Shown one piece after another: positions 35,840 through 44,794 of a stretch of DNA of 64,000 nt. How positions within the stretch are numbered: position 1 is the first letter of the stretch; every line of letters begins with the position of its first letter. A program made the position numbers and the translations under genes. This stretch comes from JBOGTC01 sp050692055 (lineage in GTDB: Bacteria > Chloroflexota > Limnocylindria > QHBO01). Below the pieces are notes generated by a model that worked only from the letters and a program-made list of their open reading frames with translations, was not told where the DNA came from and made no database searches. The stretch covers positions 1 through 64,000 of the forward strand of contig JBOGTC010000039.1 of the NCBI GenBank assembly GCA_050692055.1, in the 5' to 3' direction.

Positions 35840-38113
35840 TCATGCGACGCGGAACGACCGCAGGCGGAGCGAGTTGGCGACCACGCTCACGCTCGACAGG
35901 GCCATCGCGCCGGCAGCCAGGGCCGGGCTGAGCAGAAGCCCGGCGACCGGGAACAGCGCCCCCGCCGCCACCGGAATCAGCAGCACGTTGTATCCGAAGG
36001 CCCACCCCAGGTTCTGGCGGATCGTGCGCATCGTCGCGCGCGACAGGCCGATGGCGCCCGGCACGCCGCGCAGGTCGTCTCCCACCAGCGTGATGTCGGA
36101 CGCCTCGAGCGCCACGTCGGCGCCGGTGCCGATGGCGATGCCGACGTCGGCCTGGGCCAGCGCGGGAGCGTCGTTGATGCCGTCTCCGACCATCGCCACG
36201 CTTCGCCCATCCGCCTGAAGCCGAGCGATCTCCGCGGCCTTCTGCGCTGGCAGCACCTCGGCCAGGATGCGCTCGGGACCGATGCCCACCGTGGATCCGA
36301 TGGCCTGGGCGGTCGTCCGGCGATCGCCGGTGAGCATCCAGACCTCCAGCCCGGCATCCTGCAGACGCCGGACAGCCTGCGTCGACTCGGGCTTCACGGT
36401 ATCGGCGATGGCGATGAGCCCGATGAGCACGCCGTCGCGGGCCACGAACACCGCTGAGCTGCCGGACGAGGCCACGCCATCGGCGCGCTCGCGCAGCGGC
36501 GAAATGTCGATGCCCGATGAGGCCAGGAAGGCCTCGGCACCGACGAGCACAGCCGTCCCTTCGACGGCAGCGCTGACGCCCTGGCCGGCGACCGCCTCGA
36601 ACGCCGTCGTGATCGCGATCTCGATCCCGACCCGCTCCGCGTGGCGCACGACCGCCTCGGCCAGTGGATGCTCGCTGCCCCGTTCGGCTGCGGCGGCGAC
36701 ATGCAGCAGCGTCCGCTCGTCGATGCCGGCGGCGGGGATCACCTCGGTCACCGATGGCTCTCCGCGCGTGATGGTGCCGGTCTTGTCGAGCACCACCGCG
36801 TCGACCCGGTGGGCGTGCTCGAGTGCCGCGCCGTCCCGGACCAGGATGCCGCTCTGCGCACCTTTGCCCGTGCCGACCATGATGGCGGTCGGCGTCGCGA
36901 GACCCATGGCGCACGGGCAGGCGATGATCAGGACGGCGATGGTGCTGGCCAGGGCGTACGTCAGCGCCGGCTCGGGGCCGATGAGGAGCCAGCCGGCGAA
37001 GGTGAGGGTCGCCAGCACGATGACGGCGGGCACGAACCAGCCTGTGACTCGATCCGCCAACCGCTGGATGGGGGCCTTCGAGCCCTGTGCCCGCTCCACG
37101 AGGTCGACGATCTGGGCGAGCGCGGTGTCGCGCCCGACGCGTTCGGCCCGCATGACGAAGCTGCCGGAAGCATTCATGGTCGCGCCGATGACCCGGTCGC
37201 CGCTCACCTTCTCGACCGGCATCGATTCCCCGGTGAGCATCGACTCGTCGACCGCCGACGCTCCCTCGAGCACCACGCCGTCGACGGGCACCCGGTCGCC
37301 GGGTCGGACGCGGACGAGATCACCGGCCACGACCTGCTCCACCGGAACGTCGATCTCGCGCCCATCGCGCAGCACGCGAGCAGTGGCGGGACGGAGCTTC
37401 AGCAGTGCCTTGACCGCGCCGGCCGCGCGTCCCTTGGCGCGCGCTTCCAGCCACCGGCCGAAGAGGATGAGGCCGATGATGATCGCGGCCGAATCGAAAT
37501 AGGTCTCGTGCGACACGCCGGCCGCCATCAGCGCGTCCGGCATGAGCGTCACGAACAGCGAGTAGCCGTACGCCGCCAGCGTCCCCATCGCCACGAGGGT
37601 GTTCATGTTCGCCTCGCCGTGCCTGGCGCCCCGCAGGGCGGCCACCAGGAACCGACGACCGTAGACGAACTGGACGATCGTGGCCGGAGCCAGGAACCAG
37701 ACGTTGATGCGGTCCATCGGCCACGGCGCGCCGCCCGGCCAGAACATGACGGCCATCATCGCCAGGCCGACCGCCGTCGAGACGAGGGCACCGATGAGCA
37801 GGTCACGCTGCTCGGCGGATGGTTGCGCCTCCTCGGCCGCGTCGGCCGCCGAAACCTCCACGGAATCCTCGGCGCGCCGATCGGGGCGCACCTCGTAGCC
37901 GGCGGCCTCGATGGCGGCGACGATGCCGGTGCGATCGATCAGCGCCGGATCGAAGCGCACGCTGGCGCGTTCGGTCGCCAGATTGACGCTGGCGTCGCTG
38001 ACTCCATCGGCCCTGCGCAGGAAGCGCTCGATCCGGTTCACACAGCTGGCGCAGGTCATGCCCACGACGGGCAGGGAAAGCTCGGCATCGGTCGCGACAT
38101 TCGGGGTGCTCAT
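35840..38113 (-). CDS. copA: copper-translocating P-type ATPase
   Basis: 757 residues. N-terminal HMA domain with GMTCASC (Cys21, Cys24), P1B membrane helices, TGES actuator motif, CPC at 399-401 in the transport helix, phosphorylation site DKTGT (Asp443), SEHPLAEA, and GDGINDAPALAQADVG. CPC plus the HMA site indicates Cu(I) export. ATG 38113 is chosen over the longer frame (to 38311) because a CsoR-type operator lies just upstream, and codons before it are unlike the family. Confidence 0.95.
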   Translation of the reverse strand: MSTPNVATDAELSLPVVGMTCASCVNRIERFLRRADGVSDASVNLATERASVRFDPALIDRTGIVAAIEAAGYEVRPDRRAEDSVEVSAADAAEEAQPSAEQRDLLIGALVSTAVGLAMMAVMFWPGGAPWPMDRINVWFLAPATIVQFVYGRRFLVAALRGARHGEANMNTLVAMGTLAAYGYSLFVTLMPDALMAAGVSHETYFDSAAIIIGLILFGRWLEARAKGRAAGAVKALLKLRPATARVLRDGREIDVPVEQVVAGDLVRVRPGDRVPVDGVVLEGASAVDESMLTGESMPVEKVSGDRVIGATMNASGSFVMRAERVGRDTALAQIVDLVERAQGSKAPIQRLADRVTGWFVPAVIVLATLTFAGWLLIGPEPALTYALASTIAVLIIACPCAMGLATPTAIMVGTGKGAQSGILVRDGAALEHAHRVDAVVLDKTGTITRGEPSVTEVIPAAGIDERTLLHVAAAAERGSEHPLAEAVVRHAERVGIEIAITTAFEAVAGQGVSAAVEGTAVLVGAEAFLASSGIDISPLRERADGVASSGSSAVFVARDGVLIGLIAIADTVKPESTQAVRRLQDAGLEVWMLTGDRRTTAQAIGSTVGIGPERILAEVLPAQKAAEIARLQADGRSVAMVGDGINDAPALAQADVGIAIGTGADVALEASDITLVGDDLRGVPGAIGLSRATMRTIRQNLGWAFGYNVLLIPVAAGALFPVAGLLLSPALAAGAMALSSVSVVANSLRLRSFRVA

Positions 38114-38125
38114 CGGTCCCACGAG

Positions 38126-38144
38126 GATACTATGGGGGAGTATC
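38126..38144 (-). promoter_or_regulatory. CsoR-type operator before copA
   Basis: GATACT-ATGGGGG-AGTATC on the plus strand is a 6-bp inverted repeat with a G-rich centre, like CsoR boxes (TACCCC..GGGGTA-type) of copper operons. It ends 13 bases before the copA ATG and contains the -10 candidate TAGTAT on the minus strand, so repression without copper is expected. No csoR gene is in the window. Confidence 0.6.
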
Positions 38145-38195
38145 GCGTGTCGAGGCGTGACGTTGCAGGAAACCGATAGCTTGCCCGCTCTCCAT

Positions 38196-38243
38196 GCATG
38201 CGTTCCGTTGTCAGAACGACGGTCAGTCACGGAATCCGCATGC
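38196..38243. promoter_or_regulatory. long inverted repeat between copA and the receiver gene
   Basis: GCATGCGTTCCGT (38196-38208) pairs with ACGGAA-TC-CGCATGC (38229-38243), 13 bp with a two-base bulge and a 20-base loop. It lies 41 bases before the receiver start, either as an operator or as a leader hairpin. Confidence 0.5.
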
Positions 38244-38283
38244 GTGCGAGGCATGGCCCTTGCAAGTGAACTCACGAGACACC

Positions 38284-38694
38284 ATGAAACCTCGTCACAT
38301 GACTCAGTCAAGGCGTGGCACAGGCAGCTCTTCGGCCCGTGCGCGCCGTCGCGCCTTCGTCGTTGACGACAACGTAGAGACCCTCACGCTCCTCGACGAT
38401 GTCGTGCGGAATGCCGGCTGGGAGACGAGGTGCTTCACGCGTCTGCGGTCGGTGCGCCGCGCTCTACGTGAGTCACCGCCCATGCTGATGATCCTGGATG
38501 ACGAATTGCCCGATGGCCGAGGCGGTGACCTCGTGCAGGAGCTCCGAAGCGATCCGCGGCTGCGCGACGTCTCGGTCATCGTCTGCACGGCCGCCGATCC
38601 CGCGCGCCAGGCCGAGATCGGGGCGTGGGCGCCGGTCCTCTCGAAGCCATTCAGCCTTGCCGACCTTGAGCGTTATCTCCAGCGCGCGGCCTGA
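38284..38694 (+). CDS. receiver-domain protein
   Basis: About 136 residues: a Ser/Arg-rich tail, then a CheY-like domain with VVDDN, phospho-acceptor Asp in MILDDELPDG and Lys in LSKPFS. No output domain and no kinase beside it. ATG 38284 is used; 38299 is possible and neither has a good ribosome site. Partner unknown; the copper genes upstream are divergent. Confidence 0.8.
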   Translation: MKPRHMTQSRRGTGSSSARARRRAFVVDDNVETLTLLDDVVRNAGWETRCFTRLRSVRRALRESPPMLMILDDELPDGRGGDLVQELRSDPRLRDVSVIVCTAADPARQAEIGAWAPVLSKPFSLADLERYLQRAA

Positions 38695-38726
38695 GCGCCC
38701 TCGCGGCTGGGCGCAGTCCGGCCTGC

Positions 38727-38732
38727 TACGCT
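38727..38732 (+). promoter_or_regulatory. leaderless-type -10 box (TACGCT) of the glycosyltransferase gene
   Basis: TACGCT, eight bases before ATG 38741; no Shine-Dalgarno sequence. Confidence 0.45.
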
Positions 38733-38740
38733 TCGGTGCG

Positions 38741-39958
38741 ATGCGCGCGCTGGTTCTCACCAACGAGTTCCCGCCCGCGATCTACGGTGGCGCCGGTATC
38801 CATGTGGCCGAGCTGACGCGCCACCTGCGCTCGCTGATCGAGCTCGACGTTCGCACCTTCGGCGGCCATCACGAGGCCGAGGACCGATGGCGGGCGCGCG
38901 GCTATCCCGTCTCGCACGAGCTGGACACGGCCGACGAGCGCCTGCGGCCGATCGTCGGCGCGCTCTCGCGCGACATCGGCATGCTCGCCGATCCGGTCGC
39001 GGCCGACGTGGTCCACTGCCACACCTGGTACACCCACCTCGCCGGGATCCTGATCCGCCTGGCCTACGGCATCCCGCTGGTGATCACCGTCCACTCGCTG
39101 GAGCCGTTGCGGCCATGGAAGCGGGAGCAGCTCGGCGGCGGCTACGACGTCAGCAGCTGGGTCGAGCGGACGGCGCTCGAGATGGCCGATGCCGTCATCG
39201 CGGTGAGCGAGGAGACGCGCGCGGACGTGCTGCGACTCTTCCCGGCCGTGGTGCCTGAGCGCGTGCACGTCATCCACAACGGGATCGACACCGATTTCTA
39301 TCGCCCCGATCCTGCGACCGACGTGCTCGACGGCTACGGCGTCGATCCGTCGGGCCCGTACGTGCTCTTCGTGGGTCGCGTGACACGGCAGAAGGGAATC
39401 GTCCACCTGGTCCGAGCGATTCGGCATCTCGATCCGTCGATCGGCGTCGTGCTGTGCGCCGGCCAGCCGGATACGCCACAGATCGCGGCCGAGATGGAGG
39501 CCGGCCTCGCCGAGGCGCGCCGGCAGCGAGAGAACGTGACGTGGATCGGCGAGATGGTCAGCCGCGAGGCAGTCCGGCAGCTGTACAGCCATGCGACGGT
39601 CTTCTGCTGTCCATCGGTCTACGAGCCGTTCGGGATCATCAATCTCGAGGCTGCCGCCTGCGAGACGCCGGTCGTGGCGAGCGCCGTGGGCGGCATTCCC
39701 GAGGTGGTGGTGGATGGCGAAACCGGGCTGCTCGTGCCGGTCGAGCTCAGCCTGGACGATCCGATGTCGCCGATCGACCCCGACCGCTTCGAGCGCAACC
39801 TGGCCGGTGCCATCAACGCCCTTGTCGCCGATCCGGCCGGTCGTGAGGCGATGGGTCGCGCCGGACGGGCACGCGCCATCGAGCACTTCAGCTGGTCGTC
39901 GATCGCCGAGCGCACAGTCGCCCTGTACGAGTCGCTGGCGCTCGCCCGGGCGTCGTGA
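38741..39958 (+). CDS. GT4 glycosyltransferase, glycogen synthase (GlgA/GlgM actinobacterial type)
   Basis: 405 residues, GT-B fold. NEFPPAIYGGAGIHVAELTRHL is the N-terminal glycogen-synthase-like loop; WYTHLAGIL, HNGIDTDFYRPD, VGRVTRQKGIVHLV and the C-terminal PSVYEPFGIINLEAAACETPVVAS with the E(x7)E motif are typical. Similar actinobacterial enzymes use ADP-glucose for alpha-glucan or maltose-1-phosphate synthesis. The start follows the -10 box at 38727. Cytoplasmic. Donor specificity cannot be read from sequence. Confidence 0.85.
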   Translation: MRALVLTNEFPPAIYGGAGIHVAELTRHLRSLIELDVRTFGGHHEAEDRWRARGYPVSHELDTADERLRPIVGALSRDIGMLADPVAADVVHCHTWYTHLAGILIRLAYGIPLVITVHSLEPLRPWKREQLGGGYDVSSWVERTALEMADAVIAVSEETRADVLRLFPAVVPERVHVIHNGIDTDFYRPDPATDVLDGYGVDPSGPYVLFVGRVTRQKGIVHLVRAIRHLDPSIGVVLCAGQPDTPQIAAEMEAGLAEARRQRENVTWIGEMVSREAVRQLYSHATVFCCPSVYEPFGIINLEAAACETPVVASAVGGIPEVVVDGETGLLVPVELSLDDPMSPIDPDRFERNLAGAINALVADPAGREAMGRAGRARAIEHFSWSSIAERTVALYESLALARAS

Positions 39959-39982
39959 CGATCCAGCGACCGCGCAACGCGC

Positions 39983-40660
39983 TTAGGGCGTGACGCGCGA
40001 CATGAGCGCCAGCGTGTTGCCCTCGCCATCCTCGAAGAAGGCCATCCACTCCTCGGCGCCGGTGTCGTCATCGGTGTAGATGAGGTGTGGCGCTCCGCTG
40101 AAGCGAACGCCGCGGCGCACGAGCTCAGCGTGGGCGGCGTGGATCCCGTCGACGACGAAATACAGGATCGAGCCTGGGCGCCACTCATCCTCGCCCTTGC
40201 GATGCAGGTAGATGCGGACCCCTGCGGCGTCGAAGAAGGCGAGATCGCCGAACGTGAACAGATGCCGCAGGCCGAGGACCTCGCCGTAGAAGCGCTTCGC
40301 GCGTTCGACGTCCCTGATCGAAAGCGAGACTTGGCCGATGGCGTTCAGCGACAGGCCGTTCACCTCGGTCGCGGCGTCCGCGGCTGGATTGGATGGGCTG
40401 CCTGTCATGTGACTGCTCCTGGTGCGTGCGAGAAGGCTTGTGGACGGGATGCCGGGCCACTGCCGCAGCGCGGTTGGGCCACGGACGCCCAGCTTGCCGG
40501 CGATGTTCGCGAGGTGGAACTTGACCGCGTGAAGGCTCGTTCCTCGGCGACGCCCGATCTCCTGCCGCGAGGCGCCATGCCGCAGGAGATTCAGCACCTC
40601 CCACTCGGCGGGGGTCAGCACGTCGGGGTGAGGCGGTCGTCCGCGGCCTCGGTGTCTCAT
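39983..40660 (-). CDS. LuxR-type HTH fused to a VOC/glyoxalase domain
   Basis: 225 residues: a GerE/LuxR helix-turn-helix at 13-70 (LTPAEWEVLNLLRHGASRQEIGRRRGTSLHAVKFHLANIAGKLGV), a linker with an internal Met, then a VOC domain at about 103-222 (IGQVSLSIRDVERAKRFYGEVLGLRHLF, ending EDGEGNTLALMS). VOC proteins bind or convert small molecules, so this may be a one-component regulator sensing a ligand through its VOC part. A separate VOC start at MTGSPS is possible but no stop separates the domains. Confidence 0.82.
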   Translation of the reverse strand: MRHRGRGRPPHPDVLTPAEWEVLNLLRHGASRQEIGRRRGTSLHAVKFHLANIAGKLGVRGPTALRQWPGIPSTSLLARTRSSHMTGSPSNPAADAATEVNGLSLNAIGQVSLSIRDVERAKRFYGEVLGLRHLFTFGDLAFFDAAGVRIYLHRKGEDEWRPGSILYFVVDGIHAAHAELVRRGVRFSGAPHLIYTDDDTGAEEWMAFFEDGEGNTLALMSRVTP

Positions 40661-40669
40661 CGTGGAAAG

Positions 40670-40675
40670 AGCCTA
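40670..40675 (-). promoter_or_regulatory. -10 box (TAGGCT) of the LuxR-VOC gene
   Basis: Minus-strand TAGGCT, nine bases before ATG 40660. Confidence 0.35.
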
Positions 40676-40713
40676 GCGAAGCAGGCGAGGAATTACCCTC
40701 CCCTCAGCCTCAA

Positions 40714-40800
40714 GTCGCCAAATTCATGCCTGGCCGGCACGCGGCCAGAAGAACAGCCGCCTTACAGCCATGGTGCGGCTCCCGGGCTGAATCTGGCGAC
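40714..40800 (-). repeat. dispersed inverted-end repeat, copy 2 (87 bp, simple)
   Basis: Starts GTCGCCAAATTCATGCC and ends GGCTGAATCTGGCGAC. This is the module alone, without the 50-bp extension. The last 30 bp match copy 3 at about 27 positions. Lies between divergent genes (LuxR-VOC and ABC exporter). Confidence 0.8.
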
Positions 40801-40884
40801 TAGAAGAGGTGCCTGAGGTCCTCGTGCCTGAGAACGACGGCACGGTCGGTCCAACGGCCGATGACGTGGCGGCCGACTCCCCGC

Positions 40885-40890
40885 TAGCAT
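40885..40890 (+). promoter_or_regulatory. leaderless-type -10 box (TAGCAT) of the ABC exporter operon
   Basis: TAGCAT, seven bases before ATG 40898; no Shine-Dalgarno sequence. Confidence 0.5.
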
Positions 40891-40897
40891 CGCCGCC

Positions 40898-41710
40898 ATG
40901 ACTTCCCCGAGCACCCTGGAGCGGCGGCGCCCGCTCGGCGCCGACGAGCGAACGCCGATCATCGTCGTCAGCGATCTTCGCAAGCGCTACGGCAGCCTGA
41001 CCGCGGTCGACGGGGTCAGCTTCGAGGTCCACGCCGACGAGGTCTTCGGCATCCTGGGACCGAACGGCGCGGGCAAGACCACGACGCTCGAGATGATCGA
41101 GGGCATGCGCTCGATCGACTCCGGCTCGGCCAGCGTGGACGGCCTCGACGTGGCCAGCGACCCCCGCGGCGTGAAGCGGCGCATCGGCATCCAGCTGCAG
41201 TCGAGCGCCTTCTTCGACGAGCTCAACCTCGTCGAGCTGCTGCACCTCTTCGGCCGAATGTACGAGCGCGACGTGGACGCCATGGACCTGCTTGCCCAGG
41301 TCGAGCTGACCGAGAAGGCGCATGCGCAGGTGCGCACGCTGTCGGGAGGTCAGAAGCAGCGCTTCAGCATGGCCTCGGCGCTGGTGAACGACCCACGCGT
41401 CCTCTTCCTCGACGAGCCGACGACCGGGCTCGATCCGCAGGCCCGCCGCCACATGTGGGGCCTGATCCGCCGCATCCAGGCCGATGGCCACACCGTGGTC
41501 CTGACCACCCACTACATGGAGGAGGCGGAAGAGCTCTGCGGCCGCGTGGCGATCATGGACCGCGGGCGGATCATCGCCCTCGACACGCCGCAGCGGCTCA
41601 TCGACGACCTGGTCGGGCGCGGCTTTCGCAAGGAGCGCGTGGAGCGGCTGGCCAACCTGGAGGACGTCTTCATCGACATCACCGGCCACGAGCTGCGGGA
41701 CGAGGACTGA
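40898..41710 (+). CDS. ABC transporter ATP-binding protein (drug/ABC-2 export type)
   Basis: 270 residues. Walker A GPNGAGKTT at 54-62, Q-loop IQLQSSAFF, signature LSGGQKQRF, Walker B VLFLDEPTTGLDP and the H-loop in VLTTHYMEEAEEL. The CcmA/DrrA-like order fits an exporter ATPase paired with an ABC-2 permease. The permease gene follows after three bases. An N-terminal 20 residues rich in Arg precede the domain. Confidence 0.94.
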   Translation: MTSPSTLERRRPLGADERTPIIVVSDLRKRYGSLTAVDGVSFEVHADEVFGILGPNGAGKTTTLEMIEGMRSIDSGSASVDGLDVASDPRGVKRRIGIQLQSSAFFDELNLVELLHLFGRMYERDVDAMDLLAQVELTEKAHAQVRTLSGGQKQRFSMASALVNDPRVLFLDEPTTGLDPQARRHMWGLIRRIQADGHTVVLTTHYMEEAEELCGRVAIMDRGRIIALDTPQRLIDDLVGRGFRKERVERLANLEDVFIDITGHELRDED

Positions 41711-41713
41711 CCG

Positions 41714-42823
41714 ATGCGCCTCACCGGCATCCGGCTCGGCATGTTCTGGGCCCTCTTCGTCGCCAGCAGCAAGATGTTCATCCGCAACCGCGCAGCCGTC
41801 TTCTTCAGCCTCTTCCTGCCGCTCATCATCATGCTCATCTTCGGCGTGCTGAACTTCGAGGGCAGCACCGAGATCGATCTGGGCATCGTCGACGAGGCCG
41901 ATAACGAGGCGAGCAACGACCTCGTCGCGGGCCTCGAGGAGTACGACTACCTCATCATCAGCGCAGGCGAGCAGGCGGGGGAGCTCGAGGCGCTCGAGGC
42001 CGGCGACCGCGACTTCGTGCTCACCATCCCCGCCGATTGGGCGCCGCCCGCGCCGGGGCTGCCGACCGGGCTGGTCGCGCGCTCCGCCACGTCGGATCCG
42101 GCGCAGGCGCAGGTGGCGCAGGGGCTGCTGCAGCAGGCCATCGGCCAGGCGATCTTCGCGCCGGGAGGCGATGGCGGCGCGGGGGCCTTCACGCCGCCCG
42201 TGGACGTCGAGGCGGTCCAGTCGCGCGACCTGGGCTACATCGACTTCCTGGTCCCGGGCATCGTTGGCATGACGGTCATGCAGCTCGGGCTGTTCGGCGT
42301 CGCATTCGGCTTCGTGCAGCTCAAGCGCACCGGGGCGCTGCGACGGCTCTTCGCCACACCGACCTCGCCCGCCTACTTTCTGTCGGCGCAGGTGGCCTCC
42401 CGCCTCATCATCGGCGTGGTGCAGGTGGCGATCCTGTTCGGCATCGGCCTGTGGTTCGGGCTCCAGATGTTTGGCGACTACATGAGCCTGGCCGTGATCG
42501 TCATCATCGCCTCGGCGATCTTCCTGGCCGTCGGCTTCGCGATTGCGGGCTGGGCCAGGAACGAGGACCAGGCGGCGCCGGTGGCCAACCTCATCAGCCT
42601 GCCGATGCTCTTCCTGTCCGGCGTCTTCTTCCCGCGTGACGCGATGCCCGACATCCTGGCCAGCATCACCCAGTTCATGCCGCTCACCTATGTCAACGAG
42701 GCGCTGCGCGCGGTCGTGAACGACGGCGCCACGCTGCCGGCTCTGGGGCCGCAGCTGCTCGGGATGGGCGTCTGGGCGATCATCACCTTCGTGATCGCGG
42801 TGATGCTCTTCAAGTGGGAGTAG
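41714..42823 (+). CDS. ABC-2 type transporter permease
   Basis: 369 residues. One N-terminal helix (AVFFSLFLPLIIMLIFGVLNF), a large exported loop (about 55-180), then five helices including DFLVPGIVGMTVMQLGLFGVAF and NLISLPMLFLSGVFFPRDAMPD, which are classic ABC-2 signatures. Partner of the ATPase just upstream. Substrate unknown (lipid or drug export in relatives). Confidence 0.93.
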   Translation: MRLTGIRLGMFWALFVASSKMFIRNRAAVFFSLFLPLIIMLIFGVLNFEGSTEIDLGIVDEADNEASNDLVAGLEEYDYLIISAGEQAGELEALEAGDRDFVLTIPADWAPPAPGLPTGLVARSATSDPAQAQVAQGLLQQAIGQAIFAPGGDGGAGAFTPPVDVEAVQSRDLGYIDFLVPGIVGMTVMQLGLFGVAFGFVQLKRTGALRRLFATPTSPAYFLSAQVASRLIIGVVQVAILFGIGLWFGLQMFGDYMSLAVIVIIASAIFLAVGFAIAGWARNEDQAAPVANLISLPMLFLSGVFFPRDAMPDILASITQFMPLTYVNEALRAVVNDGATLPALGPQLLGMGVWAIITFVIAVMLFKWE

Positions 42824-42827
42824 GTCC

Positions 42828-43193
42828 GTGAAGCTGATCGAGCTCCTGCTGCGCCTCGAGTGGCTGGTGGTCTTCCTGGCCGGCATCGGCCTCTACCTGG
42901 CCATGAACGGCCACCCGCTGTGGCTGCTGCCGCTGCTCCTGGCGCCGGACGTCTCGATGCTCGGCTACCTCGGCGGTCCGCGCCTCGGCGCGGCCACCTA
43001 CAACGCGGCACACAACCTGGTGGTCGCGCTCAGCGTCCTGGCCATCGGCTGGTTCGCGGCGCTGGCGCCCGTGGCTTTGGCCGGCGCTCTGCTCGTGGCG
43101 CACGTTGGCATGGACCGATCGCTGGGCTACGGGCTCAAGCTGGCGACCGGCTTTCGCGACACGCATCTCGGCCGGATCGGGACGGACCGATAA
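42828..43193 (+). CDS. DUF4260 small membrane protein
   Basis: 121 residues from GTG 42828, four bases after the permease stop. Hydrophobic helices with PDVSMLGYLGGPRLGAATYNAAHN and a C-terminal GMDRSLGYGLKLATGFRDTHLG are the DUF4260 pattern. Function unknown. Co-transcribed with the ABC exporter, possibly an accessory of it, or only a passenger. Confidence 0.85.
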   Translation: MKLIELLLRLEWLVVFLAGIGLYLAMNGHPLWLLPLLLAPDVSMLGYLGGPRLGAATYNAAHNLVVALSVLAIGWFAALAPVALAGALLVAHVGMDRSLGYGLKLATGFRDTHLGRIGTDR

Positions 43194-43200
43194 TGGACCG

Positions 43201-44610
43201 ATGCATCCGCATGCCTCCGGACCGATCAGCCGGCGGCGCCTGCTGCAGCTGGGGGCGGCGGCCTCGGCGGCCGGCCTGGCGGCCTGCGCCGCACCGATCC
43301 CCTCGCTGACGCCGCGGCAATCTCCCGCCTCGGCGCCGACCTCCACGCCAAGCCCGTCGCCCTCTCCGACCCCCGCTGCCACGCCGTCACCCTCACCCAC
43401 CGCGACCCCGGTGCCGGCAACGGGGAGCATGCTGTACCGCGACGGCGCCCTGGCGGACGGCCGCTCCGCGGCGCTGGAGCGTAACGTCAGCATCCTCGTC
43501 AGCGACGGCCGCATCGCCTGGATTCGCCCGACCGGCGGCGAGGAGGACTCGAGCGGCGCGCGCGTCATCGACTGCGCGGGGGCGACCTTCGTCCCGGGGA
43601 TGGTCGACTGCCACAGCCACGTCACCGGTCCGGGCGGCGCGAACTGGATCGCCCGCTTCAACGACCCACCCGAGGAGCTGGTCGCCGTGGCCGAGCACAA
43701 CGGCCGCATCGGCATGGCGGCGGGGGTGCGCTGGATGCGCGACGTGGGGTCGCCGCTCGGCGCCGACCCCGTCGACGGCCGCGAGCGCGCGCTGGCGCTC
43801 GGCGTGCGGGACCGATGGGCCGGCCGGATCGACCGGCCCTACCTGCGCGCCGCCGGCTCGTGGCTCTTCAAGAGTGGCGTGAACCCGATGCGCTCGGCGA
43901 TCGAGGTGCAGACCGGCGACGAGCTGCTGGCCGCGGCGATGGGCCAGCTCGACGCGGGCGCCGATCTCGTGAAGCTCTACATGGATGGCCCGGACGCGAA
44001 CGTCAGCCCATGGACGGCGAACGAGGTGAGCCGCGTCGTCGAGGCGGTGCATGCCCGCGGCGCGCGCGTGGCCGCGCACTCGGGTCGCCTCAACGGCGCG
44101 CAGGCGGCGGCGGCCGGCGGCGTCGACTCCATCGAGCATGGGTTCGACCTCGATGCCGCGGTGGCGGCCGAGATGGCGCGTCGAGGCATCGTGCTGGTCA
44201 CCACGCTATCGGTCCAGCGCTCGTGGCTCTCCTTCGGCAACACCACCTCGATGGAGCGGTTTGCCGGCGAGGCAGGTCGCGCTGCGAACGCGGCGCGGCT
44301 CGAGCAGGGGGAGGCGTCGATGCGGCTGGCGCGTGACGCCGGCGTGCCAATCGCGACCGGCAGTGACTTCGGCGGAGGGTCGCTGCGCGCGAACCAGCTG
44401 GCTTGGGAGGTGACGAGCCTCGTGTCGGCCGGCCTGGAGCCGGTCGATGCCCTGGCCGCCGCCACCTGGCGCGGAGGGGAGCTCCTCGGCGAGGCCGAGG
44501 CGGGCATCATCCGCGAGGGCGGTCCGGCCGACTTCTTCCTCGTCCACGGCGACCCGCTCTCGGATCCCGAGTCCCTCTGGCGCGTCTGGCGCACCGCCTG
44601 GGCGCCGTAG
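43201..44610 (+). CDS. Tat-exported lipoprotein amidohydrolase
   Basis: 469 residues. N-terminal SRRRLLQLGAAASAAGLAAC combines a twin-arginine motif with a lipobox cysteine, so a folded metalloenzyme anchored outside the membrane is expected. A Pro/Ser/Thr linker (about 32-75) follows. The amidohydrolase domain keeps HSH in GMVDCHSHVTG, Lys in LVKLYMDG, His in AAHSG and IEHGF, and Asp in TGSDFG, so a two-metal imidazolonepropionase/prolidase-like site. Substrate unknown. ATG 43201 is seven bases after the DUF4260 stop. Confidence 0.88.
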   Translation: MHPHASGPISRRRLLQLGAAASAAGLAACAAPIPSLTPRQSPASAPTSTPSPSPSPTPAATPSPSPTATPVPATGSMLYRDGALADGRSAALERNVSILVSDGRIAWIRPTGGEEDSSGARVIDCAGATFVPGMVDCHSHVTGPGGANWIARFNDPPEELVAVAEHNGRIGMAAGVRWMRDVGSPLGADPVDGRERALALGVRDRWAGRIDRPYLRAAGSWLFKSGVNPMRSAIEVQTGDELLAAAMGQLDAGADLVKLYMDGPDANVSPWTANEVSRVVEAVHARGARVAAHSGRLNGAQAAAAGGVDSIEHGFDLDAAVAAEMARRGIVLVTTLSVQRSWLSFGNTTSMERFAGEAGRAANAARLEQGEASMRLARDAGVPIATGSDFGGGSLRANQLAWEVTSLVSAGLEPVDALAAATWRGGELLGEAEAGIIREGGPADFFLVHGDPLSDPESLWRVWRTAWAP

Positions 44611-44743
44611 GCTCGGTATCGGCTCAGCCGGTATCGGCGCTCCACGTCGGCAGCCGTGTCGGCTCAGCCGCATCTGTGCGCATCCCGGGCGCTGCCAGCG
44701 CACATCCGGGGCGTTGTGACCAGATCTCGCGGTCCGCGTGCAG

Positions 44744-44772
44744 GACCGCCGCGGCGTCCGGCCGCGGCGGTC
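44744..44772. terminator. bidirectional terminator-like hairpin
   Basis: GACCGCCGCGGC-GTCCG-GCCGCGGCGGTC is a perfect 12-bp stem with a five-base loop between two convergent genes. It has no T-tract. The rest of 44611-44794 shows no gene. Confidence 0.6.
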
Positions 44773-44794
44773 AGGGTCGCCAGGAAGGAGCTGC

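Noticed and set aside
40724..42886. 720-codon minus-strand frame opposite the ABC exporter
   Set aside because: Shadow frame; the plus strand encodes textbook ABC ATPase and ABC-2 permease motifs.
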